The notes beneath the pieces were generated by a model. The model did not search any database, had not been told where the DNA came from, and saw nothing but the letters and a program-made list of their open reading frames with translations. A program made the position numbers and the translations under genes. Below, in pieces: positions 22,347 through 34,679 of a stretch of 64,000 nt of DNA. The stretch comes from Euglena gracilis (lineage: Eukaryota; Euglenida; Euglenophyceae; Euglenales), in assembly GCA_039621445.1 (NCBI GenBank), contig CP154954.1:3043715-3107714 (forward strand), in the 5' to 3' direction. Numbering within the stretch: the stretch's first letter is position 1; every line of letters starts with the position of its first letter.

Positions 22347-22600
22347 GGGTAGGGCGACGTTGGCGACGCTCTCTTTGAAGTCCTGCACATGGGAGAATCC
22401 TAGCTTGCGATGAAGCGTCCCATCAGCACCCCACCAAGCTGCGGGCGGGGTCGGTGGTGTCTCACTTGGGGTATGGAAGGGGACTCCTCCTCGCGGTCGA
22501 AGAGCGTGGTACGTAGGCGATGATGCGGCAGCGGACACCGAGGGAGAAAACGTCAGCAGGGTCTGTGAGGTCTGGTTGAGGGTCATAAGTAAATTCTTCA
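22347..22600 (-). pseudogene. Upstream part of the frame interrupted by element B
   Basis: The minus strand is open through most of this stretch, and the sequence is GC-rich and Ser/Thr/Pro-rich. It connects to 13090-12724 if element B is removed. Not recognised. Confidence 0.3.
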
Positions 22601-22739
22601 CAAGTAAGGGTACGTTTTGTGCAAAAGTACATCAATGTGGTGATTTTTGGCTCAAAGCACTGGTAGGAACAAATCCACGTTTTTGGATTGTGGTCTTGGA
22701 CCTGACCTGGAAAATCGGTGCACGGTCCTTAAGGGACAG

Positions 22740-23030
22740 GAAGTTTTTTTTTATTATTTCCTTAAGGACCGCCTCCCATTCAGCCAAAGGGCCGGCTAAG
22801 GGCCAGACTGGGACTTGAACGGGGGCAAAAATTAAACAGTCAAAAAACACAGTTTTTGATGATTTGGGTGGATGGACGATGGTCCAAGGGTGCCAGGAAT
22901 CATTTTTTTGCCTGATGTCGACCTGCTCTCGCTGTAAATGCCAAAATTTCGCCCATTTTCCGGTGTATTTTTCACTGAGTGTGCTGGCTCAGCGGAGTTT
23001 TTTTATTATATTTGCTTAAGGACCGCCCTG
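22740..23030 (+). repeat. Dispersed repeat Y, copy 1
   Basis: Collinear with 37425-37680: a CTTAAGG..CCG word, TTGAACGGGG(G)CAAAAAT, AGTCAAAAAACACA/AGTCGAAAAACACA, GGTGCCAGGAATCA, a TGATGTCGACC/TGAAGTCGACC word and TGTGCTGG. A third, decayed copy is at 38565-38770. Confidence 0.75.
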
Positions 23031-23099
23031 GCTGTGCCCAGCGTGGCGGCTTCCACAGAAACCCCAGATGAACGCCTGCTCTCTTCTGACAGGGTTCTC

Positions 23100-23300
23100 C
23101 GGCAAGTCTTTGCCCCGGCCCCCCTCCCAAATATGGCCGCCCCGTTCAGCCTCTTGCAGCAGCTCCCCGGCAAGTCCGACCTGTGGCTGCAGCTGCGCGG
23201 CTCCGAAGCGGCTCGGACTGCGCCCAGACCACATCACGCGGTAGACCCTGAAGATCGTTGCCTGCCACCTTGTGAAGTTGCCTTCATCCCCTGGCCTCAT
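23100..23300 (+). CDS. Possible exon, unrecognised (weak SWIB-like pattern)
   Basis: A GACAG acceptor-like site near 23090 precedes a GC-rich open stretch coding VLRQVFAPAPLPNMAAPFSL and QQLPGKSDLWLQLRG. The spacing of D, L and F residues vaguely recalls a SWIB/MDM2 fold, but the evidence is thin and no partner exons are visible. Confidence 0.25.
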
Positions 23301-23309
23301 ATCCAATCT

Positions 23310-24880
23310 TGACCATGCACATGGGGGGAAGAGACCCGGTTTTGTGATATTGATTGGAGAGGCACGGGAACTTTTGTCGGACCCCGGTGTGTCCAGCCAG
23401 CCAGCCAGCGTCTTTTCCCAGCCTCGGACCCCGTCCCCTGCATAGCCCGGTTTTAATCTCTGTCCAGCCCCCGAAGGGCGGCTGCAGTGTAGTGTATTTT
23501 TTCTTCAAATGCAAAGTGCATGGGTCAAAACGGGGAAACGGGGGAAGAATCGGTCGGATATGGCCTGCCTAGCTCAAAAATTGGTCAAAATCGATTTCTT
23601 TTACATGATTTGCAGATGGCTTTTTTCCCTTCAGTTTCGATATTCTTCTAATGCCTGGCTCAACCCCACAACAAGCCAATTCCATCCGGGAGACTCTACG
23701 GCAGAGGGGTTGGTAGCAACATTTCGCTGACCGACATTGTGGCCTGCCCCCGCTCTCCGTCTTGCAGGCTCATCATACTCTCGTCGTGGCAGGAGGCATT
23801 GCTGGCTGACAAATTTGCAAGGGTGGACGGACCCATGAGCGCCAGCGGGAATGCTTTTGAATCGGTCACACCAGCGAATGATAAAACTGGCAGTAGTTGC
23901 CACGTTCTCACATGCATTGACGACGTCAAGAGCCACTCTTTTCAGCCACACGTGTGTGCCGTATGATCCAAAAAAGTTAGTCGATTATTTTGGGAAAGCG
24001 GCCGAAACCGATGAGGTATTTGGGCAATGGGAGGGTGCGTGCTGTCCACAGTCCCCGTGTTTTGGCTGTGGGGTGGCAGCAGAGAGATTCACCCTACCTG
24101 AGATGGAGGGCAGGTTGCTTTCAATTCAGCGGGCTTTCCGGCCACCTAATATTTAGTGGTTCAGACCAGCGCTGCGCAGGCAAGACTGAAAACTGGTCGT
24201 ATGGTCATGGTCATAACACTCTGTCCATCCTCTTACGGTTCCAGGAGTTTACCAGACGCCCACCCTGTTGTAGGTAAAGCCCTGCTTTCAGGCATTATTT
24301 TTTTAAGTCAAATAACTTGAAACATTTCCAAGGTTTTAAAGTAGGCATTTTGCAGGGTTGCTTTAGTTTTTTTTTCCTTCGGATTTTCTTTCTTTGGGTT
24401 TTTCGGTGTTTTATTCCCAGGATATTTTTTAGGGGCCGCCTGGGCATCAAACGGCGTCCAAAATTACTAAGGTGAAACCCGTTTTCCTCAGTTAGAGTGG
24501 TGCCATAAATTGTTTTTTCCCGGAGTTGGTTTGCTTTTTTGTTTTTGCAACATCATTTTTGCTCGTTCAGAAACAAGCTTTGCCAGAATGATTTCTAAGA
24601 GTTTTTTTTTTTTAGAGTTTTAAGGCTTTTTTTCAAAATTTTGGCCATTTTTCTGGTTTTTTAAGGTTTCCCCAGCACTGCTCCCAAGTCCCGACCCGTC
24701 CAAACCTGGGGGCCCTCTCCCCCCTCGTCGTTCCCCCAAGTCCCCCTACGGCTCCCAGTCCTCTCCTCCGCTGCCGTGGAGCACCATTGGCGGCCTCGAT
24801 ATCAGCCTGCGAGGCCGGATTCCCATGTGATTTTTTGTAAGTTTTGCCTGACATTGGCAGACGTGGATAATTGAACATTG
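23310..24880. other. Gene-free stretch
   Basis: T-rich and mixed sequence without convincing exons. Confidence 0.5.
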
Positions 24881-24929
24881 GACAGAGATTCTATTTTGGA
24901 ACGTTCCAACATTGCTGTGCCTGGGGGGT

Positions 24930-25150
24930 CGGTAGCTGCGTTACGCTACAGGCCCGCGCCTTTGGAGGACAGGGCTGCTAGCTCCCTGCCCGCCCCCGAA
25001 CCCCTGGCCCCCGGGGTGCTGGACTGCTGCCCCCCGCACTGCGGGCTGCGGCTCGCCGGGGCTCCCCGGGCTGCCTGGGCGGCGGGCCCGTCGGCGCCGC
25101 TCACCCGCCCGTCCCCGCACCGTGCTGCCGGATGTGGGGACGTGCAGGGT
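24930..25150. other. GC-rich island, possible exon
   Basis: A sharply GC-rich island in AT-richer surroundings is open on the plus strand (Pro/Ala-rich) and on the minus strand. Isolated GC-rich stretches are often exons in this window, but strand and product cannot be settled. Confidence 0.25.
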
Positions 25151-25809
25151 TGCTTATGCCTGCCCTCCCCCTCCTGATTCCTTTTTTTTGGTCTGTTGGT
25201 TTGGGGAAACCGATTAACCCCTTTTGGCAGGGCGTCTGGTTTCTGGCGTCTGCATTTCTCTTGACGTTGCTCTCTGTGGTTTTGTTTTGGGGGGGAGTTT
25301 GTATTTTTGCCCCCAAGACCTGATTTGTCCAGCGTACCTCCCGAGTGAGTGCTTGCCACCAAGCACCTATGAAATGACCGGGCGTGAGCGGGCATGACTG
25401 GGTCTGCGATTCTGGATGACTGTGGGTGCTTGCCTGCTACTCATTCCAGCCAAGCAACTGCACGGGTGGGACTGGCTCGCCGGCAGAGCATGGCATTGCC
25501 ATCGCTGCGGCTGACGTGCCGCTCTCCCACACACTCCTGCGGCCCGAGGTACATGGCGGCCAGGCAGATCCTCTGACAGACGGGCGACTGATGCTGCGGT
25601 GAGGGTCTGCCTGCCTCTGATCCCCCTCTGATGGGTCCCAGCCTACCTCCCCCCATGTCGCCCAGGAAGGTGGCAGCCCACCACCACATGGTGCACAATC
25701 CGTACTCCTTTGACGGTCCTTTGGCAATGTTCAGTTTGCAGTGCAGCAGTGTGTGTGTGTGTGTGTGTGGGTATTCACTTTTCGTCCAACTCCCAGAGTA
25801 CAAACCCCC

Positions 25810-26015
25810 CTCCCAAATAACCTGGCGGGGCCCTTGCTCCTGTCAGTGGCCGAATAGCTTGGCGGGGGGGGGGCAGACAAAAAAGATGGTTCCAGCAACT
25901 TGGAACCCCTTTTTAAGGCAAAATTCCTTTTCGATGCTGAAAAAAGGGCCGAAATAACCTGGCAGGGGGCAGAGCCAAAAGCTGGTTCCAATAGCCTGGC
26001 AGGCTATTTGGGGTG
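25810..26015 (+). mobile_element. MITE-like element V, copy 1
   Basis: Contains AAATAACCTGGCGGGG at the left and AATAGCCTGGCAGGCTATTTGG at the right as inverted ends, with an internal GGTTCCA-AA-TTGGAACCCC pair and AAGGCAAAATTCCTTTTCGA. Collinear or inverted copies are at 37695-37935 and 49690-49885. Confidence 0.75.
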
Positions 26016-26019
26016 TTTA

Positions 26020-27900
26020 AACGAGGCTCATTTCGTGATCTACCATTTCAATCATTGTTCTGTTGATTTTATCGGATTTTCCATGAAGATTTCCTAGAAT
26101 TGCATACTTCTGCCCCCCCCCCATTTCAAATACGCTCCCCTTTTTTTGTTTGTTCTCCAAATTTTAGGGCCAATAGTCCTTCCTCGTTTCCGAACCTGAC
26201 CCCTGGCCCCAGGACCCTTGCGATGGCCCTCAATTTGTGGTCCAAGCGACCTCATGATCGACTCTAAAGACCGACAACCCGTGTAAACCCGTGTACGGAC
26301 TTTCCCGTCCCCTCGCTACCTCTTTTGTACACCTGCGAACTTGGACAGCCACCACCTTGTGTCCCGCGGTAGCTTCTGCAGAGCTGATTGGAGTTATTGT
26401 CCTTCCGTTTCAGATGGAATTTTCAGCCCCTCTCCGAGAAAATGAGTTCTCCAATGTTTGGGGTCAGTTTAGATGCCAATTCGCATTTTCGTTGTTTTAA
26501 CCAAAAAATGTCAGCTTTGGCTGCTTTGGGGAGTGTTTTGGGGGGTGGGGGGGTGATTTTTTTAATGGTGGCATGGAAAATTTTTGATGGTGGAATAGAA
26601 ATCTTTGATGGTGGATTGATATTTTTTTATTGTGGCATTTGTTTTGCCCCCCTTTTGTTTTCAGGGGCCTCTGTTCTCAATGTTGATTCGATAATTGGTT
26701 TGCCCCTAGCCTTCATTGTGCTGGCCAAGCGGTAGGGATAATATGAATGAGCTAAACGCCCTAACGCCCTAAGGGTTCAGTGGGCACACGATGAGTGGAT
26801 AGTGACCTACACCGACCTATCGCGACATTTGGGAATTAGAATTGGACTCTGCTGCCTCTTCGTCTGGTAACCTCGTTGTTTTTGGGGGGTCGAGCTTTGC
26901 ATTTTTCTGCTAAAAATTGGCAGGGGGTTTGGGGTGGGGTCGCAGGATGGTTGCTGCCGCCGAGTCCACGCCACACGCATGCTGTGCTTGTGGTGAAGAG
27001 GCAGCGTCCCACTGCGTGCAACCCAGTCTGGGGTGTGATGAGGGCTTTGGGGATCTACCCACCCCATAACAACCTCATCAATAATTCCCCCCACCTCTGG
27101 TAAAGAAACAGAGGGCATCCGAGGAAGTTCACGAACCTTCAAAATCCCAAGGGACTGAAGTTTTTTTTTATATAATTTCTATTCAATGCGATTCGATTTT
27201 GACGAACTTTGTTAAAAGTACCATTCATCGGCTTTATTTGGGTGTTTGGGGCAACAATTCGAGAAATATTTCCGAACCTACAATCCCCCCTTCAATCCAA
27301 CAAAATCCTACTAATTCGTGGGTGTGTAAGGGCGGGGATCAACCAACTGGCAGCGCAGCATTCTCTTCCCCCTTGGATCGCAAACTGGGTCGCGGATTCT
27401 TTGATTTACAGGACTTTTTTGGCCCCATTCGCCCAATCCGGAACCCAGGACTGAGAAAGGGGGCAGCATCCCTTCCAGCCCAAACTTGCAACGCTCTGGC
27501 CAAGACCCCTGCCGGTGGGGTTGTTGTGCGACTCCCGGAGAACAGACAAGCAGAGAGACAGACCTACAGACAGGCAGCAAGGAGGGATGTCCTGTGCATT
27601 TTAACATTTTTTTTGTATTTTGTGCAAAAAAAATCACAAACGTGCATTTCAGTGTTTTTTGAGTAATTTTCACATTTTTTGATCTTTTTAATTTTTCTTT
27701 CACAGTTGACATTTCATCTTTTGCATTCGCTTGCAATTATTCTGATCGCTTGCAATTTTCTCTCGCTTGTTCAATTTTTTTCTGGGGTTAATTTTTTGCA
27801 CGATTTTTAAAATTTTCTTTCGAAGCATACTGCAGTTTTTTTCAATGTTTTTGAGCCTGTTGAATGGTCCTAGTGAATTTCTAACCTTCATACACACAGC
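26020..27900. other. Gene-free stretch
   Basis: No supported gene. At 26560-26640 there are three spaced GATGGTGG words. The open frame at 27199-27666 has no splice context or recognisable motif. Confidence 0.5.
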
Positions 27901-27911
27901 TGCAGCCCGAC

Positions 27912-28000
27912 CAACCTGTAAACAGATAGACAAACAAGCAAGGAAGCAAACAAACAAACAAACAAACAGACAGAAAAACAAACAAGCAAGCAACAGATAA

Positions 28001-28059
<59 letters not shown>

Positions 28060-28070
28060 GGCAGACAGGC

Positions 28071-28110
<40 letters not shown>

Positions 28111-28200
28111 GAGCAAGCAAGTAAGCAAACAAGCAAACAAACAAACAAACAAACAAACAAACAAACAAACAAACAAACAAACAAACAAACAAACAAGTTA
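27912..28200. repeat. ACAG / AAAC tetranucleotide microsatellite
   Basis: Long pure runs of ACAG units flanked by AAAC units. The cysteine/leucine/valine-rich minus-strand frames (to 188 codons) are produced entirely by the repeat. Confidence 0.97.
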
Positions 28201-28739
28201 ACATGCAGAGAAAGGTATTTGTTCAAACACTTAAGAATATTAATGCTAACTTGTCCAAGGCAATGCAATGAGGAATCGACCGGGGATATCAACAAAAATA
28301 AGAACATTTGAATGAAAAAGCATTGAATTTCGACATTAAAGAGTACCTTGATAACAAGTGCAGCCTCGCCCTGCCCTGTACTTGACAGGGCGGAAAAGGC
28401 ACCAAGTTTTTCATTCATTTGCTGTTTTTTTTGCAGTTTTTCATTCATCCACAAGTTTCAAATGTTTCCTTGTCCGCAGGGTGAGGGATGTGGTGTATTG
28501 CATTTCGTTTTCCTAGTTTCGGAATTGTTAGAAAATTTTGTCGCCAAATAACAATTATTTGTTGGTCTTCCCACATGTTTGTGCATGGGAGCTCTTCAGA
28601 CACAGAAGCCACACCAACGTATGGTCAACTGCAATTTTAGTGTGGACACGTCAAAGGACCTGACCTTGTTTTCATTGGTATGGCTTCTTTGTCTGCCAGA
28701 ATGATGTGTCGTCGTCTAACTCTGTGATCACATTGCAGG

Positions 28740-29190
28740 ATGATTTATTTCCTGGTGAATGGCCTATCCCGACTTTTCAGGAAGTTCACACCCTCTTTTG
28801 ACCCCCGCTCATTTCCCCCTCCTATGGGGATGCAGCGTCGCATTACACTTCGCCCAGTGGGATGCTGCTGTGTTATGTCCAGTCTCTCTCCGACCCGCGG
28901 CTCATTGCACCGGCTTCTTGCAATGGGCCTTGCTATACGATATCCTCTCCTGCAGAGCAGAGAACGGCAGGTGGGCAACCCAGCACGCCATTGGGCTCTC
29001 CTGCCCTGAAGCCAGACCTGACTGGGAACGAGCTACGGAATGGCGGCAGCGGTAGCAGAAGTGGACCCACTCACAATTTCCTCCAGATGCTGTCGAACCT
29101 GTCAGTGGTTTCTCTGCCAACGACTCCTTTGCCTCTTCTCAGCGTGATAACTCAGGGAGTCGAAAACTTCACGGTTTCTGTGTAATGCCA
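28740..29190 (+). other. Moderately GC-rich open stretch, coding status unclear
   Basis: All three plus frames are open for about 70-110 codons. No acceptor/donor pair or motif is decisive, and I do not recognise any translation. Confidence 0.2.
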
Positions 29191-29735
29191 TCCTAAAGTC
29201 GATGATACTTTTCTCAAAACAAGAAGCTCTGTTTTCCCCATTCAATTTTGTGTCTTAGCCCTAATCCTCCCACCTGGCATGAAATCGTCATAGTCATAAT
29301 CATCAGGACTCAGCAATCATTTTGTTTGACACTTTTTGTCTTTTTGTTTGACACGTTTTGTTTGTTGTGTCACTGAAATTATTTGCTGTCTTTTAAAGAA
29401 AGTACCCCCCTTTCCCTGTGTGATGAACAGCCAAGGCCATGTGTCAAACAGGGATCATTTTTTAAGGAAAAATTCCCCAAAAACTTCTTCCGGAATCCTT
29501 CCGGAAACTAACTTCTTCCGGAATCCAAAAAAAAAGAGAGTCCACAGCAGTCCGGCCATGACCCTGATCCTATCTGAAGGATCACGACTTTCCCCGAAAG
29601 TGGGGCCCAGGTGGAACCACATGGTATCCCCCCGCTGGATGAACCATTTGTCCGTATGAACAGATGCTGTCAACTTTAATCCCCCATGTTTATATTCAGG
29701 CAGCATTTCAAGACCCCCAGGTGTTTGCAACCCCC

Positions 29736-29968
29736 CCCCCTAATAGAAGCACGGGTGCGCTTATAGGGGACCGCCGCCTCCAGCGGGGGGGGGGGGGGGT
29801 GCGCTTCTATTTGGACCCTACCTGCGCGGTTTTCGTTGATTTCCTTTAGAAATCCCATCAAAATGGGGGGTGCGCTTGTAGCGGACCGCCGCCTTCGGCG
29901 GCGGGGGGTGCACTTTTATTTGGACCCTGCGCTTGTAGCGGCCCCGTGCTTCTATTAGGGGGGGGGGT
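29736..29968. mobile_element. MITE-like element W, complete copy
   Basis: About 233 bp with inverted ends: C run plus TAATAGAAGCACGG at the left and its complement CCGTGCTTCTATTA plus G run at the right. Inside are two inverted modules GCGGACCGCCGCC / GGCGG. It is non-coding. Related pieces are at 6993-7082, 10290-10375 and 33829-34202. Confidence 0.8.
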
Positions 29969-30419
29969 TATGTCTGTGTTGAAAAAATGAACTCTTGGGA
30001 TAAAGAAGGTTGTGCTTGTTTTTCAATACGGGTTGGTGGTCGAATCCACCAACTTTTCAGCGACATTCATGACTCTGCCCCCCCCCCCCCCCGGGAGGCG
30101 TACAATTCGTCCCTGCCACGATGGAGCCAAGGGGTGCTTGGTAAAGAAAACCTTCTCTCCCAAGGCTTTCCAGTCTTGTCTGTTGCCCCTTCCTCTGCTG
30201 GGTCAGCCCAACGGCTCCTGCTGAGGCTTAGGCTCAGGTTGTCTGCCGAGCTGCCCCGCCCCGCAGTTTGCTGTTTGCTTCACTGACTGGCTCACCCGGA
30301 GAAGGAGGTGGCTGACTGATATTTTCCTTGTTGTGCAAGCTGGAGGGGAACGTGTGGTAGCTTCCGTCGGGGTTGCTCACCCTGACAAGTTTGGTTCAAA
30401 CCAGGCTTGTGCTTAGTCG

Positions 30420-30665
30420 GGTGCCTACCCCACGGGGGGGGGGGGGGCTAGGGGCAGGCACCCCATATCACCCGATCCGACCCCCCCCCCGGGGGTGGGG
30501 TTTTGGGGGGTGCCTGCCCCCAGCAGGCACCCCCCTCCGACCCCAGCGCCTTTGGCGCCGGGGGCCCGGAAAATGAAAATGAAAATTCAATGAAAATTTT
30601 CTGGGTCCCCCCCGGACCCCCCCCTGGGGGTGTGCCTGCTAGGGGCAGGCACCCTAGAGCATCCA
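30420..30665. repeat. Repeated GTGCCTGCCCC modules
   Basis: Four or more direct and inverted copies of GGTGCCTGCCCC / GGGGCAGGCACC separated by C/G runs, plus a GCGCCTTTGGCGCC hairpin. Low-complexity foldback DNA, non-coding. Confidence 0.8.
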
Positions 30666-31389
30666 CCCCCCCCCTCCCCCCCGGTTTGGTAAGCACAAGC
30701 ATGGTTCATTTTTTATGCCACAAGTGTGGAGCTCCGCTGTGCTTTTCACCCAGACCCAAGGCCCAAACTTCAAGGGAAAAAGTTCAAGCCCATGGTAAGG
30801 ATAAGGATGATTGATAGGGAGAAAGGAAATGGCTTCACAAATTAGCACACAGACGTTGTTTTTCATGCGGAACAGCCAGTCTCACGCTAGGGCCCGGGTG
30901 TATGGGTCGGGCTGAAAGTGTCTGATGCAAAGCACCGTTGATGGGCCTATAAAGGTTTCACAACGTCTTTTTCTCAGGCAACCCTGGTAAAAAATATCCT
31001 CGAATTTCCAGAAATGATGAACAGTGGGGTTTGAGCACCTTTTCGGTTGATCTGTTTCACGACCCCCCGGGGGGTACGGGAGTGCCCAGAACCCTATGGG
31101 TGGTGGGGTCGACACCCCCCCCCCACCACCGGTGCATATGTCGCTGGAATCCCAAAAAGGTTCTGTTCCGGGCAAATTTTTTGTGGTAGGACCCGGGGGG
31201 TAGTCCCTGCCTGGAAATGCACCCGGAACTCCGATGTCCCCTTCCTCACCCCGGGGTGGTCAAATCCAGCCTCCTGGCAACAATGTGTGGCACAGAGGCG
31301 CCCATCTGCTGCCACGCTTTTCTTTTCCAGCTTTGCAGCTTGCGATAGCAATAAAAAAAAAAGAGCAATGAGGAACAGGAGGCAAAAAT

Positions 31390-31857
31390 AGAAGGAAAAG
31401 AAACAAAGGAAGAAAGAAAGAAGGAAGGAAAGAAAGAAAGAAAGAAAGAAAAAGAAAGAAGAAAGAAAGAAAAAGAAAGAAAGAAAGAAAAGAAGAGGAA
31501 GAGGAAGAAAAGGACGACGACGAGGACGACGACGACGACGACGACGACGGACGACGACTACGACGACGACGAAGACGACGGACGACGACGACGACGGACG
31601 ACGACGACGACTACGACGAGACGAAGAAGAAGAAGAAGAAGAATAAGAAGATAAGAAGAACGAGAAGAAGAAGAAGAAGAAGAAGAGAAGAAGAAGAAGA
31701 AGAATAAGAAGAATAAGAAGAAGAATAATAAGAAGAAGAAGAAGAACGAGAATAATAAAGATAATAATAAGAATAAGAAGAATAATAAGAATAATAATAA
31801 TAATAATAATAAGAATAAGAATAATAATAATAAGAATAAGAAGAATAATAATAATAA

Positions 31858-31899
<42 letters not shown>

Positions 31900-31990
31900 A
31901 ATAGAATAATAATATAAGAATAATAATAATAATAATAATACAATAAAATAATAATAAACTATCCTACACTAAAATCCTCTCATCAGCAAG
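31390..31990. repeat. GAA/GAC/AAT trinucleotide microsatellite
   Basis: 600 bp grading from GAAA through GAC, GAA and AAT units. The tyrosine-rich minus-strand frame is an artefact. Confidence 0.97.
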
Positions 31991-31999
31991 AAAATAAAT

Positions 32000-33040
32000 A
32001 AATGATAACAATACCCTGCTCCCCCAATAATAAAAATAAGATAAACATAGAGGCGCCGCATACATCCAGTAGCTTCCGGGTTCTTTTTTGGGCCGGCACC
32101 CCCGTGTGTCAAACCTCCCTCACCACACCCCGGTCAGGCACCCACCTGCCCAATGCTCTGAGTGTGTCCTCCGCAGCCGAAGCCCAGTGGCCCCTGGTTC
32201 GGTTCAAGCGGTGCGGGGTTCCTGCCTTGCGGGCACTTCGCAGCCCTCTGACCTCTGGCTTGCCTCCTGGGGTGTTGGATGCCAGGACCCGGCCTTGGTT
32301 GGTGTTGAAACTCCATCTTTGCAGTGTCCTTTCGTGGCTTTCCCCCCTCCCAGCCTTCCCGCCCAACCCTGGGGAAGGAAGCTGCCGAACAGCCCCTCCA
32401 ACCTGAGTTTCAGGTCTGCTGCTGCCATTCCGACAAAATTTGTGTGCTGCCTTTCCATATCAGCCCATCAATGCACTGTGGGACTGTTTGGGTAGCTGGG
32501 GTGGCGGGTGGGTTCTGGTGTTCACACACTCCTCAGGGTTGAGGATAAAACGTCCCCAGATTACTCGGGTGCAGATTTTCTTTGGTGCCCTTGGTCACGC
32601 AGTTGGGCCACTTGGTCATTTGCACTCGGCCAACTCATGCATAAAAAAAAAATGAACAGAACGGCTGAACGACTCAACTGGTCAAAAAAATGTGGTTTTC
32701 TGGGCGAAATTCCCCCTCTTGTGGATGGCACCCGAGGGGTTTCCAATGCCCTTGCTGCAGCAAGGGTGATGCAATGACTCTGTATTTTCCCCTCGTCTCG
32801 ACAGGAGACAGCGCGGGGTTCTCATGAATTTTGTTCCCATGGCCAGGCTCGAGACTGGACGGGGGAGGGAACTGCCTTCCTTTTATTTTGAAGGTTGTTT
32901 TGGCTCTGTCTGGCATATGCCCACAATGATAAGCCCTCTCCCGCGGCGGCCTCGGAGTGAAAATTATTTGATATTTACTTTCTGAAGTTGTGTCGCCCGA
33001 ATCCCGTAAATAATGAACCTCTTGTGATGGTCTCATGCGG
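32000..33040. other. Gene-free stretch with open but unrecognised frames
   Basis: Overlapping frames of up to 135 codons occur at 32002-32495 on both strands. None has a recognisable motif. Confidence 0.4.
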
Positions 33041-33061
33041 TGGTCTTTTCTGCCACGACAC

Positions 33062-33127
33062 AGCCGGCTTTCTGGTCCGCTCCGGCAAGTCCGGCGTCCC
33101 CCGCCTCATCGGGCGGAGAGAAATTTG
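33062..33127 (+). CDS. Possible short exon
   Basis: An ACACAG acceptor is followed by a GC-rich stretch coding GFLVRSGKSGVPRLIGRREI and then a TTTG-GTAAAG donor. Flanking sequence is AT-rich. It looks like an internal exon of an unidentified plus-strand gene, but no neighbouring exon was found. Confidence 0.3.
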
Positions 33128-33828
33128 GTAAAGTCCCCCAACTCTTACCTTAATTTCTTCACACTTGTTGATTTCTTTTTTTTATTCTTTTCAATTTTTT
33201 AATTTAATTTTCGACCACTGTCAATTCCTTGACACCCTCCTATGAAGGATCCATCCTAAATTGATCAAAAATGGTTGGAAACTGGTCTTGATGGCCAGAG
33301 AATGCATGGATGTCGGCAAATGTTGGCATTTTGATGGAAAACAGCCTTCATTTGTTCGATTCTTTCAATGAAGCGTAAGTATAAAACTGATCGACACGTG
33401 GCAAAAGAGTGCAAAAAATAGTTGATTATTAATCTTTAGCAAAAATAATCATCCAGAATAGAAAATTCATCAAACTATTTTTTCCACAATCTTTTTCATC
33501 AACTTTTAGTCTTCTCTAATTTTCTAAGTGACCAGCTGCTGCTCCCCCCAGAGTTGCTCATTTTTTTCTCTGCACGATTTACCCTCCCTCCAGGTTTAAA
33601 AACCCTGGAAACGATCTAAATATCTCACATTTTTGAACTCATAGATAGAGAGAACCTTCCCTTTGTTGCTCTGTTGTAAAGGTAATTTATGATGACAAAA
33701 ATCATTTCTCAATGGGACAAGGCCAGTAGCACAGGCTGATGCATATACCTGCCCCCCCCCTCCCCGGAAACTGTCCTCTACCCCCATACACGCTGATCTG
33801 CCCTTTTAGGGACCTGTTTCCACCTGTG

Positions 33829-34202
33829 TAACCCCCCCTAATAGTAGGGCGTGCCCTGTACAAGAGCAGGGTCCAAATAGTAGAGCACCCCCCCTCTGGC
33901 GAAGCGAGCGTCCACTACAAGAGCATCCCCCTGGAAAACCAATGGAAGCAGAAGCGAGGCAAGTCATTCCATGTGATTGTGAAAAGGTTTGTAACTTGCC
34001 TCAAAAAGACAAGCTTCCCAGAGCTCAGCGGCTGAACAATTCCCCCAACGTCGGCTGCCGTTGGCACTTGGTTGCCGGTTTAGGTGGAGGAAGGGAGGCT
34101 GTAGGAAAATGTGTGTGATGTCCACTACAAGAAGAAGAGCACCCCTCCTCTGGCGAAGCGAGCGTCCACTACAAGCGCACCCGCTCTACAATTAGGGGGG
34201 GT
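33829..34202. mobile_element. MITE-like element W, longer diverged copy
   Basis: Begins CCCCCCCTAATAGTAGGGCG and ends CTCTACAATTAGGGGGGG. The word CTCTGGCGAAGCGAGCGTCC recurs twice (33893 and 34146), followed by ACTACAAG. Same plan as 29736-29968. Confidence 0.7.
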
Positions 34203-34599
34203 TTACCTCTCTCTGTATCTGTGTACCTGTGTCTCTCACCTGACTTGTCTGGAGACGTTTTCCCAGAGGTTGTTGGTTTGTTTTTTTTTTCCCCGGCAAA
34301 TATGAGGCAGGACAACCCTGTGCTGCAACTGCCACCCATGTGGGCCTGGACCCCTCCGCCCACCCCAGCCATTGGCTTGTTTGCACCATCAGCGGCTTGT
34401 TCTATGGATGGGTGGCACGTCCACCCTCCCAGGCCAGTTGGACTTGCTGACAGCCCCAGCCATTCCTCACATCCAAGGCGATACTGGAGAGGCAAGGAGA
34501 CACCGGAGGGGGAAAAACGTCGAATGGGATTTTTTTTTGCGGGAAACATTCTGGGTGGGTTTGGGCCTGGGAAAAACTGCTCCCCCCGGTCGGGTCCAG

Positions 34600-34670
34600 C
34601 CCGGCCGGAGGCCGGGCCAGGCGGCCGGAGGCCGGGCCAGGCGGCCGCAGGCTGGCCAGCCAGCTGGGCT
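34600..34670. repeat. GGCCGGAGGCCGGGCCAGGC tandem
   Basis: Two to three tandem 23-bp-scale units rich in GGCCGG. Confidence 0.8.
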
Positions 34671-34679
34671 GCCCAGCTC

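Noticed and set aside
27700-28454. Cys/Leu/Val-rich minus-strand frames of up to 188 codons
   Set aside because: Generated by the ACAG/AAAC microsatellite.
31611-31943. Tyrosine-rich frame
   Set aside because: Generated by AAT/GAA trinucleotide repeats.
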